Assembly (NCBI GenBank): GCA_020444045.1
Contig: JAHLLS010000008.1
Coordinates: 1-64,000 of the forward strand
DNA from: Deltaproteobacteria bacterium
GTDB taxonomy: Bacteria > Desulfobacterota > Desulfobacteria > Desulfobacterales > UBA5852
Length of the DNA: 64,000 nt
Direction: 5' to 3'
A program made the translations under genes and the position numbers. Position 1 is the first letter of the stretch. Every line of letters begins with the position of its first letter. Under the pieces are notes generated by a model. That model was not told where the DNA came from and made no database searches. It was given only the letters and a program-made list of their open reading frames with translations. Positions 25,831 to 35,056 of the stretch are shown one piece after another.

Positions 25831-27260
25831 TGGATACGATCATAACGCTCCTCGCCATTACGGTTCTGCTGGTCGAAATTCTGGGTATTCTGGCCGCCGT
25901 GCACGCCGTGATGAACACCCGCACCTCCCAGGGGGCAGTGGCCTGGGCCATTGCGCTGGTGACCCTGCCGTTTATCACCCTTGGGTTGTATGCGGTTTTC
26001 GGCCGCAACAAGTTTCAAGGCTATGTCCGTATGCGCAACCGGCGGGATGCGGTGATTCATCATCTCAGCGATACCTTGCAGCTGGAAGCGGACAGCCAAA
26101 ACCTTGCGCGAAAAACCATATCGGAAGCCAATGCCGCCCTGGTAAAACTGGCCGGCATGCCCATCCTCGGCTTCAATCAAAGCCGGCTTCTCATCAACGG
26201 CCAGGAGACCTTCGACCATCTGTTTGAAGATATCGCGGTCGCCCGGTCCTATATCCTAGTAGAATTTTATATCGTCACCGATGATCATCTCGGTCGCCGG
26301 CTAAAGGATCGCCTGATCCAGAAAGCTCAGGATGGGGTCAGCGTCTTTTTTCTTTACGACGAAATCGGCAGCTACCAGCTACCGGGCAACTACCTGCGGG
26401 AAATGCAGCAGGCCGGCATTCATGTCTCCGCCTTTCACAGCACCCGGGGTAAAACCAACCATTTCCAGCTCAACTTCCGCAATCACCGCAAGATCGTCGT
26501 GATCGACGGCGACACCGCTTATGTCGGCGGGCACAACGTGGGCGATGCCTACCTGTCCCGGCACCCGCGATTCGGGCACTGGCGCGATACCCATGTCAAG
26601 ATCGAGGGGCCGGTCGTTAAGGCCATTCAATTCTGTTTTGTCGAAGACTGGCACTGGGCCACCTCCCGGATTCCCGACCTGAACTGGACATTGACGCCCT
26701 CCCCCGGCGGAACGGAAAACGCCCTGGTGGTGGCGTCGGGACCGGCCGATATGCTGGAAACCTGCGGCCTGATGTTCGTGCAGGTCATCAACATGGCCAG
26801 GGAAAGGATCTGGATCGCCAGCCCCTATTTCGTGCCGGACCTCCAGGTTTTGAGCGCCCTCAAACTGGCTGTTCTCCGGGGGGTGGATGTGCGGATTCTG
26901 CTCCCGGAAAAAGCGGACCATCGCACCGTCCACCTGGCGTCTTTTTCGTATTACCCGAACATCCTGCCGGTGGGTATCAAACTCTATCGCTATGCGGCCG
27001 GCTTTCTGCACCAGAAAGTCTTTCTGGTGGACCATCACTGCGCCGCCGTGGGCACGGCCAATCTGGACAACCGGTCTTTTCGGTTGAATTTCGAGCTGAC
27101 CCTCCTGAACTATGACGCCGCCTTCGTTGGGGCTGTTGCGAAAATGCTCGAAGAAGACTTCCACCACAGCCGCCTTGTAAAACTGGAAGACTATACCGAA
27201 CGCCCTTTCCTGTTCAAACTCGCGGTGCGGTCAGCGCGGTTGCTGGCCCCGATTCTTTGA
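25830..27260 (+). CDS. cls: Cardiolipin synthase (phospholipase D family)
   Basis: A 476-residue membrane enzyme that joins phosphatidyl groups to make cardiolipin. Two N-terminal transmembrane helices (TLLAITVLLVEILGILAAVH and WAIALVTLPFITLGLYAVFG) precede two PLD domains. The HKD motifs are HRKIVVID with GGHNVGDAY and HQKVFLVD with GTANLDNRSF. Length equals E. coli ClsA. The ATG shares one base with the aspartase stop codon (TGATG), so the two genes are translationally coupled, although no functional link is evident. A strong hairpin terminator follows the stop codon. Confidence 0.92.
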   Translation: MDTIITLLAITVLLVEILGILAAVHAVMNTRTSQGAVAWAIALVTLPFITLGLYAVFGRNKFQGYVRMRNRRDAVIHHLSDTLQLEADSQNLARKTISEANAALVKLAGMPILGFNQSRLLINGQETFDHLFEDIAVARSYILVEFYIVTDDHLGRRLKDRLIQKAQDGVSVFFLYDEIGSYQLPGNYLREMQQAGIHVSAFHSTRGKTNHFQLNFRNHRKIVVIDGDTAYVGGHNVGDAYLSRHPRFGHWRDTHVKIEGPVVKAIQFCFVEDWHWATSRIPDLNWTLTPSPGGTENALVVASGPADMLETCGLMFVQVINMARERIWIASPYFVPDLQVLSALKLAVLRGVDVRILLPEKADHRTVHLASFSYYPNILPVGIKLYRYAAGFLHQKVFLVDHHCAAVGTANLDNRSFRLNFELTLLNYDAAFVGAVAKMLEEDFHHSRLVKLEDYTERPFLFKLAVRSARLLAPIL

Positions 27261-27275
27261 ATCTTCGCATAAAAA

Positions 27276-27309
27276 ACCGGGATGCGGGCAGCGCGCCCCC
27301 ATCCCGGTT
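27276..27309. terminator. Bidirectional intrinsic terminator
   Basis: AACCGGGATG (27276-27285) pairs with CATCCCGGTT (27300-27309) around a 14-base GC-rich loop. Runs of A on the left (TAAAAAA) and T on the right (GGTTTTCTT) flank it. It lies between the convergent cardiolipin synthase and HtrA-type protease genes and can serve both. Confidence 0.85.
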
Positions 27310-27342
27310 AGGTTTTCTTCCGGTCAAGCGATAGTGTTTAAA

Positions 27343-28806
27343 TCACCGCGTGAACTTCACGGCCACCAGTCCACCGCCGCCGCGTCGCAACAGCATCTGG
27401 ACCGTGTCGCCCGTATCGATTTTACGCAACTGCGCCGTGTAGTCCTCCAGCGATGTCACGGGCTTGCGGTTGATTTCGATCACCACATCGCCCTGCCGGA
27501 TATCGGCCTCGGCCGCTTTGCTGTCCGGATTGACGCCGGTCACCACCACGCCTTTGGTATTTTCATCCAGCCCCAGGCGCTCGGCGATCTCCGGATCGAT
27601 CTCGCGCACTTTCAAGCCAAGATCATCCGACCGGGCTTCACCCCGCGCCATGGTGGGTTCGGTGTCAGGCCGTTTGGCCAGCTTGACATCGATCTCTTTT
27701 TCACGACCGTCACGCAATACGGTAAGGCTCATCTTGTTGCCCACCCCGGCTTCGGCCACCGTACGGGACAATTCGCGGCTGGAAGCAATGCGCTTGCCGT
27801 CCACGGCGACAATGACGTCGCCTTCCTTGATGCCGGCTTTATCGGCCGGGTCGCCTTCATAGGTCTGGGTCACCAGGACGCCTTCCTTTTCTTTAAGCGC
27901 GTAATATTCGGCCAACTCGGGGGTCAGATCCTGAATGCCGACACCCAGCCATCCGCGCGAGACTTCGCCGCTGTCTTTCAGTTGATTGATAATGCCACCC
28001 GCCATGTTGATGGGAATGGCAAACCCGATGCCCTGGCCGCTGGCCACGATGGCGGTATTGATGCCGACCACTTCGCCTTTGAGATTCAAAAGCGGCCCCC
28101 CGCTGTTGCCGGGATTGATCGAGGCATCGGTCTGGATAAAATCGTCATAGGGACCGGAGCCGATGATGCGCCCCTTGGCACTCACGATGCCCGCCGTGAC
28201 CGTTTGTTCCAGGCCGAAGGGACTGCCGATGGCCACCACCCAGCTGCCCACCGGAAGCGTGTCCGAATCCCCGAGTTCAAGGGGTTTCAACTCTTTGGAC
28301 GGGGCGTCGATTTTGATGAGGGCGAGGTCGGTTTTCGGGTCTCTGCCAATAATAGTGGCATCGTACTCAGCTTCGTCGGAGAGTCGCACCTTGATCTGGT
28401 CGGCATCCTCCACCACGTGGTTGTTGGTGACGATATAGCCCTCATTGTCCAGCAGAAATCCGGACCCCAGGCTGCGCTGTTTGAATTCCCGCTGGGGGCC
28501 GAGACCGAAAAAGTCCTGGAACGGATCCTGCCCGCCGTGAGGATTGCGGCCGAAGAAATGGCGAAAAACCGGTCCACCGCCATTGGTTGTTTTCACGGTC
28601 CGGATGTTCACGACACCGGGCTTGGCTTTTTCAGCCAGCTGGGTAAAATTGACGGGCACCATGACGGCTTCGGCGGCGGCGGCCGTCGGAACCGCTACCG
28701 AGGCCTGTTGAAAACCCGATGTGCCGGTAAAAGACAGGCCGCCCGCCAGCCCCAGTCCTAAAACAATGCCGGTAATGATAAGCCAACGCGTTGCGGTTTT
28801 TTTCAT
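27343..28806 (-). CDS. Periplasmic serine protease of the HtrA/DegP (Do) family
   Basis: A 487-residue envelope protease and chaperone. A signal peptide or N-terminal anchor (LIITGIVLGLGLAGG) is followed by a chymotrypsin-like domain with His130 (TNNHVV), Asp160 (KTDLALIKI) and Ser235 (NPGNSGGPLL). Two PDZ domains follow (about 290-375 and 395-480, with GWLGVGIQDLTP, GVLVTQ and GVVVTGVNPDS). All catalytic residues are intact and the length matches DegP. It degrades or refolds damaged envelope proteins. It stands alone between convergent and divergent neighbours. Confidence 0.93.
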   Translation of the reverse strand: MKKTATRWLIITGIVLGLGLAGGLSFTGTSGFQQASVAVPTAAAAEAVMVPVNFTQLAEKAKPGVVNIRTVKTTNGGGPVFRHFFGRNPHGGQDPFQDFFGLGPQREFKQRSLGSGFLLDNEGYIVTNNHVVEDADQIKVRLSDEAEYDATIIGRDPKTDLALIKIDAPSKELKPLELGDSDTLPVGSWVVAIGSPFGLEQTVTAGIVSAKGRIIGSGPYDDFIQTDASINPGNSGGPLLNLKGEVVGINTAIVASGQGIGFAIPINMAGGIINQLKDSGEVSRGWLGVGIQDLTPELAEYYALKEKEGVLVTQTYEGDPADKAGIKEGDVIVAVDGKRIASSRELSRTVAEAGVGNKMSLTVLRDGREKEIDVKLAKRPDTEPTMARGEARSDDLGLKVREIDPEIAERLGLDENTKGVVVTGVNPDSKAAEADIRQGDVVIEINRKPVTSLEDYTAQLRKIDTGDTVQMLLRRGGGGLVAVKFTR

Positions 28807-28910
28807 GGGTGATCCTCCTGTTTGCTATTTCTGTCGCTTAAACATCAAATTTAACTGGATTCTAATTATGCTGACCGGGAAAATACACCAGCAAGTTCAC
28901 GGGAAGATGA

Positions 28911-28940
28911 CCTGAAAATGATCAAAATGTTATTTTCAGG
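28911..28940. promoter_or_regulatory. Inverted repeat upstream of the HtrA gene
   Basis: CCTGAAAAT (28911-28919) and ATTTTCAGG (28932-28940) form a perfect nine-base inverted repeat around a 12-base spacer. It lies in the 275-base region between the divergent HtrA-type and VanZ-domain genes. It could be an operator for either, or a hairpin. There is no sequence match to the CIRCE heat-shock element. Confidence 0.4.
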
Positions 28941-29081
28941 GCGGGCCGTGTTCAGGGCCTTTGGGCAGGCTTCGGCGGAGGACAAAACGTTTCCGTCAAT
29001 GGCCTCATTGAAATAGAGCTTTACCATCGGTCTGAGACAATACTATACTCCGCCAAATTTTCCGTTTTGGTTGCATCTCAT

Positions 29082-30272
29082 ATGACAATAAAACGGCCGC
29101 TACCCGGATTGAAAACCGCTGACCGACATACCCGCCCCATTCCCTGGGGATTGCTTTTGCTGACAGCCGCCATGCTGCTGCTGATCCTCTATTCCGGCCT
29201 CCATTTCAAAGGGGCTTCCATTGTCAATGAGGTGACCTGGCTTGACGGCCGGGACGGTATCCGTTTTGATTTATATGGCATTGCGTATGCAGAGGACGTT
29301 TCCCCGCCCTCCCGCCGCAAGGGTTCAAAAAACGATGATTTGACCATCGAGCTTGCCATAAAACCACTAGATGCAAGCAATGACGGGCACTTCCGGCTCC
29401 TGCTGCTCCTGCATGGCGGCGACGATGCCGAGCAGCTGATTGTCGGGCAGTGGCGGTCCTGGCTGGTCATCATGAACGGGGACGACTACGATGCGAAGCG
29501 CAGGCGTGCCCGAATTTCGGTAGACACCCTCACGCCGGCAGAAGAACGTTTCGTGACGGTCACTTCCGGCGACAATGGCACCGCCGTCTTCATCGACGGA
29601 CAGCTGGCCAAACGCAACCGAGAATTACACCTGAGCATCCCGGGTAACGGGAAACCGATTCGGCTTGTTCTGGGGAACTCCATCTATGGGCGACACCCGT
29701 GGGCGGGAGAAATCTATGGTCTGGCCTATTACGATCATGTGCGGTCGGAAACCGACATCCGGCAGCACTTTCAGTCTTGGGCCAAGGTGCATTCGTTCGC
29801 GTTTGTGCGCCCGCTGAACCCGGCCGGACTTTATGTATTCGATGAAGGCCAGGGCTACCGGGTAGTCGATCATGGCGGGGGAAAGCATGATCTCACCATA
29901 CCGGCGCAGATGACCATTCTGACCAAAGAATTTCTTGCCCCGGCATTTGGCAACACCGAATACAACCTATCGCTGCTTCAGGATATGGTCATCAATATCA
30001 CCGGCTTCATCCCCATGGGGTTTTTGCTGAGCACGCTCTTGTGGCACATGCGCGGGTACGCTTTCACCCGAAGACTCCTGATCGCCATGCTGGTCTGCAG
30101 CGTTATCAGTCTCACGATCGAAATAGCGCAAGCCTGGATACCGTCCCGTAGTTCCCAGATGTTGGATTTCATTCTCAACACGCTGGGGGCGGGCGCCGGT
30201 GTCATCTTCCACAGCGCTTACCGCCGCTACTCCGGCACGAACCCGCCCAAGGCACACACCCCGGGGCAATAA
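29082..30272 (+). CDS. LamG-like / VanZ-like membrane protein
   Basis: A 396-residue membrane protein. After one transmembrane helix (WGLLLLTAAMLLLILYSGL) comes an extracytoplasmic domain of about 220 residues that reads like a concanavalin/LamG jelly roll (DDLTIELAIKPL, RFVTVTSGDNGTAVFIDGQL, GEIYGLAYYDHV). The C-terminus has three or more hydrophobic helices with the VanZ-family pattern NITGFIPMGFLLSTLLW, LTIEIAQAWIPSRSSQMLDFILNTLGAGAG. VanZ-type proteins have no settled biochemical role beyond teicoplanin resistance in one case. The outer domain may bind carbohydrate. The ATG has no clear Shine-Dalgarno sequence; an in-frame TTG lies five codons upstream. Confidence 0.75.
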   Translation: MTIKRPLPGLKTADRHTRPIPWGLLLLTAAMLLLILYSGLHFKGASIVNEVTWLDGRDGIRFDLYGIAYAEDVSPPSRRKGSKNDDLTIELAIKPLDASNDGHFRLLLLLHGGDDAEQLIVGQWRSWLVIMNGDDYDAKRRRARISVDTLTPAEERFVTVTSGDNGTAVFIDGQLAKRNRELHLSIPGNGKPIRLVLGNSIYGRHPWAGEIYGLAYYDHVRSETDIRQHFQSWAKVHSFAFVRPLNPAGLYVFDEGQGYRVVDHGGGKHDLTIPAQMTILTKEFLAPAFGNTEYNLSLLQDMVINITGFIPMGFLLSTLLWHMRGYAFTRRLLIAMLVCSVISLTIEIAQAWIPSRSSQMLDFILNTLGAGAGVIFHSAYRRYSGTNPPKAHTPGQ

Positions 30273-30274
30273 CT

Positions 30275-30700
30275 TCAGGCCCCGGCAGAGGCTTTCTTGG
30301 CAACGGTCGCGTTGAACTTGTCGGCATCGATGATAAAGCGCTCGTGCGTACCCTTGGAAATGGTGTCGACACCATCATGCGCGGTCAGGGCAAAGGAGAG
30401 CTTGCGGCCGTCTATTTTTTCCAGGCGGCCCTTGACCGTCACCTGGAATCCGGGCGGCGTGGCCGCGGTGTGGCTGACATTGATGTGGATACCGACCGTC
30501 TGCTGCCGGGGCCAGTCGATGTGCGCATTGATCGCCTTGATACAGGCAAACTCGAAGAGCCCCACCATGTACCCCGTGGCGAACACTTCCGGCATTTCAC
30601 CGCCTTCGGTGAATTCCGGGAATAAGTGCGGCACGGTTTTCGTCGGTGGAACCTCGTAGACAAACTCAAATTCCAACCCTTCCTGCAGTGTGCTCGTCAT
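30275..30700 (-). CDS. Hot-dog thioesterase, fluoroacetyl-CoA thioesterase (FlK)-like
   Basis: A 141-residue single hot-dog-fold protein close in pattern to FlK: EVFATGYMVGLFEFACI includes Thr42 and Glu50, and GIHINVSHTAATPPG includes a histidine at the position of the FlK catalytic His. Members hydrolyse small acyl-CoA thioesters; FlK itself acts on fluoroacetyl-CoA, but most homologues have no known substrate. No fluorometabolite gene is nearby, so housekeeping acyl-CoA hydrolysis is the safer reading. It lies 20 bases downstream of the histidine kinase stop codon on the same strand, and its stop is three bases from the convergent VanZ-domain gene. Confidence 0.75.
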   Translation of the reverse strand: MTSTLQEGLEFEFVYEVPPTKTVPHLFPEFTEGGEMPEVFATGYMVGLFEFACIKAINAHIDWPRQQTVGIHINVSHTAATPPGFQVTVKGRLEKIDGRKLSFALTAHDGVDTISKGTHERFIIDADKFNATVAKKASAGA

Positions 30701-30720
30701 GATTTTCCTCCCGCGAAATG

Positions 30721-32151
30721 TTAAGGGTTGTGGATCTTGTCCCCATTGCGGGGCAAAAGAACCTGAAACGTGCTGCCCTGACCGGGTTCACTCTGCACCG
30801 TAATCTCGCCCCCATGGGCCATCGCCACGGCCTGCGCCAGGCTGAGCCCGAGCCCGGTGCCCGAGGCGGAACGGCTCGGGTCGCAACGGAAGAACCGTTC
30901 AAAAATACGGGGAAGATCCGCTGCGCGGATGCCGATGCCGGTATCCTGGAAGATCACCGCGACATCCCCCCCGGGGGTGGGCTGCACCGTGATATCGATT
31001 TGGCCTCCTTGCGGCGTGTAGCGAATCGCATTGTCCAGCAGATTGGCCACCATGCGCTGCAGCATGCGCGCATCGCCGTTGATGACGCAGCAAGGGTCGC
31101 CGGCCGTGACCGACAGGTGCAGATCCTTGTCGCGGGCGCTTGTTTCAAACAGCCGGCCGGCATCCTGCACGAGCCCGGCGATATCGATGCGCTGCCACTG
31201 CAGCGCCTGCACCCCGGCTTCGGTCCGTGATATCACCAGCGTGGTGTTGATCATGTCCAGCAAACGGTCGCATTCTTCAATCGTGCTGGCCGCCATCGTT
31301 TCATAATCCGCGCGCTGCTCGGCGGTCGTCAGGGTAACCTCCGCCAAACCACGTATCCGCGTGATCGGGCTTTTCAGGTCGTGGGCAATATTGTCGCTCA
31401 TCTCCCGGATACCGGTGATCAGGTCCAGAATCCGGTCCAGCATGTGGTTGATGTTCCCGGCCAGCTGATCGATCTCATCGCCGCGCCGACTGACCGGCGC
31501 CCGGACGGCCAGATCGCCGCGCGTGATGCGCCGGGCCGTATGGGCAATGCCGCCGACCCCGGAGAGCGCCCGCCGGGCCAGGAACCAGCCGATGGCCGCC
31601 GCCAGGCCGATGACCACCGCCATGGTGATGCCAAAAAGACGCTGAAACGCCCCCACAAGCCGTGTTTGAAGCGTCAGGGACTGGCCCAGCTGCAGGATGA
31701 TTCCCGGGCCGATGGTGCCGTAGATGATCCGTAGACTGTCACCGCCGTCCGGGACCCCGATGGTCTCGAACACGGGGCGGCCGTCCACCAGCAACCGCCG
31801 AATGGCTTCGCTGTCGACACCGATATCGCGCCAGTAGGCCCGGTCCGAAACCGAAAATTCGGTGCCGAAACGCGACAGCAACCGGATCAGCCGTGCACTT
31901 TCCCCTCCGGCCCGGGTTTCTTGCAGGGCGACCCGGCGCACCCCCTCCAGTCCGTCCACCTGCATGATGTCCGAAAAGGCCCGCAGCTGGCGGTTCAGGT
32001 CTTCGTCCACCTGGCTGCGCAAGGCATCGATCATCAGGGAGTAGAAGAAAAAGAAGGCCAGGAAAGAGGACACCGAAAAAATAACGGCATACCAGAGTGT
32101 CAAACGGAAGGCCAGCGAGCGGCGCAGCTTATTCAGCCGGTTTAAGGACAT
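30721..32151 (-). CDS. Sensor histidine kinase (HAMP, HisKA, HATPase_c)
   Basis: A 476-residue membrane sensor. The first transmembrane helix is at about 15-40, a periplasmic sensing region at 41-168, and the second transmembrane helix at about 170-192. A HAMP linker follows, then the phosphoacceptor His257 in NIAHDLKSPITRIRG. The ATPase domain shows N-box NLLDNAIRYTP, the G1 region DTGIGI and GTGLGLSLAQAVAMAHGG. The layout resembles CusS/heavy-metal-type and OmpR-partner kinases, but the signal is not readable. Its start overlaps the response-regulator gene by 23 bases, so the two form one transcription unit. Confidence 0.92.
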   Translation of the reverse strand: MSLNRLNKLRRSLAFRLTLWYAVIFSVSSFLAFFFFYSLMIDALRSQVDEDLNRQLRAFSDIMQVDGLEGVRRVALQETRAGGESARLIRLLSRFGTEFSVSDRAYWRDIGVDSEAIRRLLVDGRPVFETIGVPDGGDSLRIIYGTIGPGIILQLGQSLTLQTRLVGAFQRLFGITMAVVIGLAAAIGWFLARRALSGVGGIAHTARRITRGDLAVRAPVSRRGDEIDQLAGNINHMLDRILDLITGIREMSDNIAHDLKSPITRIRGLAEVTLTTAEQRADYETMAASTIEECDRLLDMINTTLVISRTEAGVQALQWQRIDIAGLVQDAGRLFETSARDKDLHLSVTAGDPCCVINGDARMLQRMVANLLDNAIRYTPQGGQIDITVQPTPGGDVAVIFQDTGIGIRAADLPRIFERFFRCDPSRSASGTGLGLSLAQAVAMAHGGEITVQSEPGQGSTFQVLLPRNGDKIHNP

Positions 32152-32806
32152 ATCCGACCCCGCGCACCGTGTGGATCAGTTTGGCGTCAAACCCTTTGTC
32201 GATTTTGTCCCGCAGATGGTAAATTCGGGATTCCACCACATTGGTCTGCGGATCGAAATGGTAATCCCAGACATGCTCCATGATCATGGTTTTGGAAACG
32301 ACCCTGCCGGCATTGCGCACCAGGTACTCCAGCAGCGAAAACTCCAGCGGTTGGAGATCGATCTTGCGACCCCGCCGCACCACCTCGCGGGTAATGAGAT
32401 TCATGGAAAGGTCACCGACTTCCAGTTTGGTCGGTTCCGAAGCCCCGCTGCTCCGCCGCAACAGGGCTTGAATGCGGGCCAACAGCTCGGAAAAGGCGAA
32501 GGGCTTGGTCAAATAATCATCGCTGCCGAGCTGCAGACCTTTGACCTTGTCCTGCGTTGTCCCCCGGGCGCTCAGGATGATCACCGGCAGAGCGATCTTC
32601 TCCCGGCGTATGGCGGCAATCACTTCGAAGCCGTCCTTTTGGGGCAGCATGATATCGATCACGGCCAAATCGTAAGGTTCGGTCATCGCCAGATGAAGCC
32701 CCATTTCCCCGTCCGGGGCATGGTCAACGGCAAACCCTTCCGCCTTTAGCCCTTTGACAATGAAAGAGGCGATTTTCGAATCATCTTCGATCAGAAGAAC
32801 CCGCAT
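32129..32806 (-). CDS. OmpR-family response regulator
   Basis: A 225-residue two-domain regulator. The receiver domain has the acidic pair in LLIEDDSKIA, phosphoacceptor Asp51 in VIDIMLPQKDG, and the Thr/Ser and Lys positions in ILSARGTTQDKVKGLQLGSDDYLTKPF. The C-terminus is a winged helix (LQPLEFSLLEYLVRN, VVESRIYHLRDKID). I choose the ATG behind GAGGAAG rather than an upstream frame start. It is the first gene of the pair with the histidine kinase. Targets are unknown; I see no repeated operator in front of it. Confidence 0.92.
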   Translation of the reverse strand: MRVLLIEDDSKIASFIVKGLKAEGFAVDHAPDGEMGLHLAMTEPYDLAVIDIMLPQKDGFEVIAAIRREKIALPVIILSARGTTQDKVKGLQLGSDDYLTKPFAFSELLARIQALLRRSSGASEPTKLEVGDLSMNLITREVVRRGRKIDLQPLEFSLLEYLVRNAGRVVSKTMIMEHVWDYHFDPQTNVVESRIYHLRDKIDKGFDAKLIHTVRGVGYVLKPAE

Positions 32807-32885
32807 GGTGCTTCCTCGCGAACGCAATCATGCATTGGCAACGAATGAAAAGAAGATCGGTATGTCCCCTTGCCCCCTCACGGCA

Positions 32886-33545
32886 TCAAGCGGCAACGGC
32901 ACGGCACAGGGTCTCCAGGCCGATGCGCTCGATCATGCGGCCCACCCGTTCATTTTTCTGACCGTTTTCCGCGTAGAAATCGATGATACGCTCGATCATG
33001 CGCAGGGCCTCCGGCGCATCCAGGTCCTCGGCAACCACATCGGCCAACCGGGCTTTCTTGGTGCCGATCCCGCCGGCCATGACGGTCCAGCCCTTCTTTT
33101 TGCCGAACAGGGAAATGTCTTTGATGCAGTTCTCGGCACACATGTTGGTACAGCCGCTGACACCCATTTTCATTTTTCCCGGGAGTTCGTAGCCGTGGAA
33201 TTTTTCGTCCAGTTTGATTCCCATGGCGAGGCTGTCCTGCAGCCCCAGTCGACAAAACTGCGTTCCGGGGCAGGCCTTGATACTGCGGACGCACAATCCC
33301 ACCGCGTGGCCGGGCGACATGTTCAAATCGGCCCATACCGCATCCACGTCCTCCTCACGGATCCCCACGATGGCGATCCGCGCGGCGCTGGTCAATTTCA
33401 GGGCCTGGCACTGATATTTTTCAGCCACGTCGGCAATGGTTCGCAACTGCTCCGGTGTCGTCACGCCGCAAGGAATATGCGGGGCAATCGCATAGGTTTC
33501 CTTGTCGCGCTGCAGAATCGTACCTTTTTCTCCCAGTTTGAGCAT
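32886..33545 (-). CDS. Small assimilatory-type sulfite reductase / siroheme-FeS protein
   Basis: A 219-residue protein of the nitrite/sulfite reductase family in its minimal form: an N-terminal ferredoxin-like half (YAIAPHIPCGVTTPEQLRTIA) and a siroheme/[4Fe-4S] half with CPGTQFC and CTNMCAENC, which gives the four cluster cysteines in the usual spacing. Length matches the low-molecular-weight assimilatory-type sulfite reductase known from Desulfovibrio. It is much shorter than CysI or DsrA. A physiological role in sulfite, nitrite or cofactor handling is not established for the family. It stands alone; the start is set at the ATG before LKLGEKG. Confidence 0.82.
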   Translation of the reverse strand: MLKLGEKGTILQRDKETYAIAPHIPCGVTTPEQLRTIADVAEKYQCQALKLTSAARIAIVGIREEDVDAVWADLNMSPGHAVGLCVRSIKACPGTQFCRLGLQDSLAMGIKLDEKFHGYELPGKMKMGVSGCTNMCAENCIKDISLFGKKKGWTVMAGGIGTKKARLADVVAEDLDAPEALRMIERIIDFYAENGQKNERVGRMIERIGLETLCRAVAA

Positions 33546-33717
33546 CTTTCGTTTTCCTTTCAAGTATCGGCAGTTTTTCATAACCAAATTTTATCATATT
33601 CACCGTCGACATCGTTCCATTGTCAGCCGTATGCATTACCCCTTTTCGAAGACTTTTTCAAACCGTGCTGATGATTTCGAGGGATCGGCGATTTCACCCG
33701 GATGGAGAAATCCGATG

Positions 33718-34368
33718 TTAGGTATCACCGGCGCCATCGGGCCCGGCATTCGCTATGTAAAGCCCCACCAGGCGTGCCACCAGAATCGTGAGATAGAGCT
33801 GACCAACGAGGGCTTCCGTGTAAGCCATTGCTTGGGCCGGTCCGTTGGTCGGCGTGATGTCGCCGTAGCCCAGGGTGCTGAGGGTAACAAAACTGAAGTA
33901 AAGATAATCCTTCCCGTTCAAAAAAGCACTGTTGAAAGACCCCGGGATAAGGATGTCAACAAGCGCATAGGCATTTAGCCACACCACACCGAGCAGCAGG
34001 TAGACACACACCGCCGCGGCCACTTTCTCGGCGTCGACCCGCCCTCCCCGTAAAGCATACCCCAGAATGTGGTAGGCGATGAAGCCATAAGCGATGATCC
34101 GCAGGATAGTGGCGCCGACTTCGCTGATTTTAACATGGAAAAAGTGGTTTCCCCACCCAAGGACAATGGCCGGCACGATGACCAACAGGGCCAGGATCAG
34201 CTGGCGTCGGTTCTCGCTGACCGCATACACACTGGAAATCAGAATAATCGTCGTAAAGACATTCAACAGCATTCTCAATCCCGTCAGCCTAAAATAATCG
34301 AGGAAGGGAAAAATCAAGAGCAATAGCAGGAGGCTGACCAGCAGTATATTGAAACGATATTTTTTCAT
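33718..34368 (-). CDS. Potassium channel family protein, last gene of a five-gene operon
   Basis: A 216-residue membrane protein with about six hydrophobic helices. The last two flank a pore with selectivity filter TLSTLGYGDITP. No cytoplasmic nucleotide- or K+-sensing domain is attached. The ATG overlaps the stop codon of the ABC ATPase gene (ATGA), so it is translationally coupled to an apparent exporter operon. That is an unusual place for a K+ channel. It could supply charge balance for transport or have been inserted by chance. Confidence 0.8.
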   Translation of the reverse strand: MKKYRFNILLVSLLLLLLIFPFLDYFRLTGLRMLLNVFTTIILISSVYAVSENRRQLILALLVIVPAIVLGWGNHFFHVKISEVGATILRIIAYGFIAYHILGYALRGGRVDAEKVAAAVCVYLLLGVVWLNAYALVDILIPGSFNSAFLNGKDYLYFSFVTLSTLGYGDITPTNGPAQAMAYTEALVGQLYLTILVARLVGLYIANAGPDGAGDT

Positions 34369-35051
34369 CGTTGGTCTCCTTGGGGTGAGGTATCAATACA
34401 CCCGTCCGCGAGGGACACGGTTCGGTTGGCCGCCGCCATCACCGCTGGATCGTGGGTCGACATCAGCAGGATGGTGTTTTCCTGACGGCTTAACTCCATG
34501 AGCAGTTCGACAAGCGCTGCCGCCGTCACCGTGTCCAGGCTGGCCGTGGGTTCGTCCGCCAGCACAATCCGCGGACGGTGGGCAATGGCACGGGCCACGG
34601 CGACGCGCTGGAGTTCACCGCCCGACAGCTCGTGCGGCAGCGCCCGACCGGCATGCGGGAGCGCGATGCGCTGGAGCAGCTCGTCCACCCGCTGGGCGAT
34701 ATCACCACGGGACCACCCACCGAGTTGCAATGGGAAAGCGATGTTGTCGCTCACCGTCAGGTAGGAGAGCAAATTGCCGGACTGAAACACGATTCCGACA
34801 CCGGTCCGGAGCCATTGCTGGCGCTCTTTTTCGGACAACTGGAAGATATCCTCGCCGTGGCATACAATGCGCCCTTCATCCGGAACCTCGAGACCGGCAA
34901 TGCAATGCAGCAAGGTGGTCTTGCCGGATCCAGAACGGCCGGCCACGGCCACCGCCTGCCCCGGGGCGGCCGTAAAACTGACCTGATCCAGGGCTTTCAG
35001 GTGCCCGCGTCCCGAACGGTAGGATTTGGTTATGTGAACGACGTCCAGCAT
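34365..35051 (-). CDS. ABC transporter ATP-binding protein (LolD/MacB-type)
   Basis: A 228-residue ATPase. Walker A is GRSGSGKTT (about 38-46), the Q-loop is in IVFQSGNLLSYLTVSDN, the signature is HELSGGELQRVAVARA, Walker B is RIVLADEPTASLD, and the switch His is in LMSTHDP. The form and length fit the LolD/FtsE/MacB group that partners FtsX-type permeases, which is what the preceding gene encodes. Such pairs extract or export lipoproteins, lipids or peptides rather than import solutes. The start is the ATG five bases after the permease stop codon, with GAGG in the end of the permease gene as ribosome binding site. Confidence 0.9.
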   Translation of the reverse strand: MLDVVHITKSYRSGRGHLKALDQVSFTAAPGQAVAVAGRSGSGKTTLLHCIAGLEVPDEGRIVCHGEDIFQLSEKERQQWLRTGVGIVFQSGNLLSYLTVSDNIAFPLQLGGWSRGDIAQRVDELLQRIALPHAGRALPHELSGGELQRVAVARAIAHRPRIVLADEPTASLDTVTAAALVELLMELSRQENTILLMSTHDPAVMAAANRTVSLADGCIDTSPQGDQR

Positions 35052-35056
35052 CAGCG

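Noticed and set aside
27334..28761. 475-codon plus-strand frame opposite the HtrA-type protease gene
   Set aside because: Antisense shadow; the minus-strand frame has a signal peptide, full catalytic triad and two PDZ domains.
30275..30700. Reading the FlK-like thioesterase as evidence of fluoroacetate resistance
   Set aside because: FlK-type sequence is widespread among thioesterases of unknown substrate, and no fluorine-metabolism gene lies nearby.
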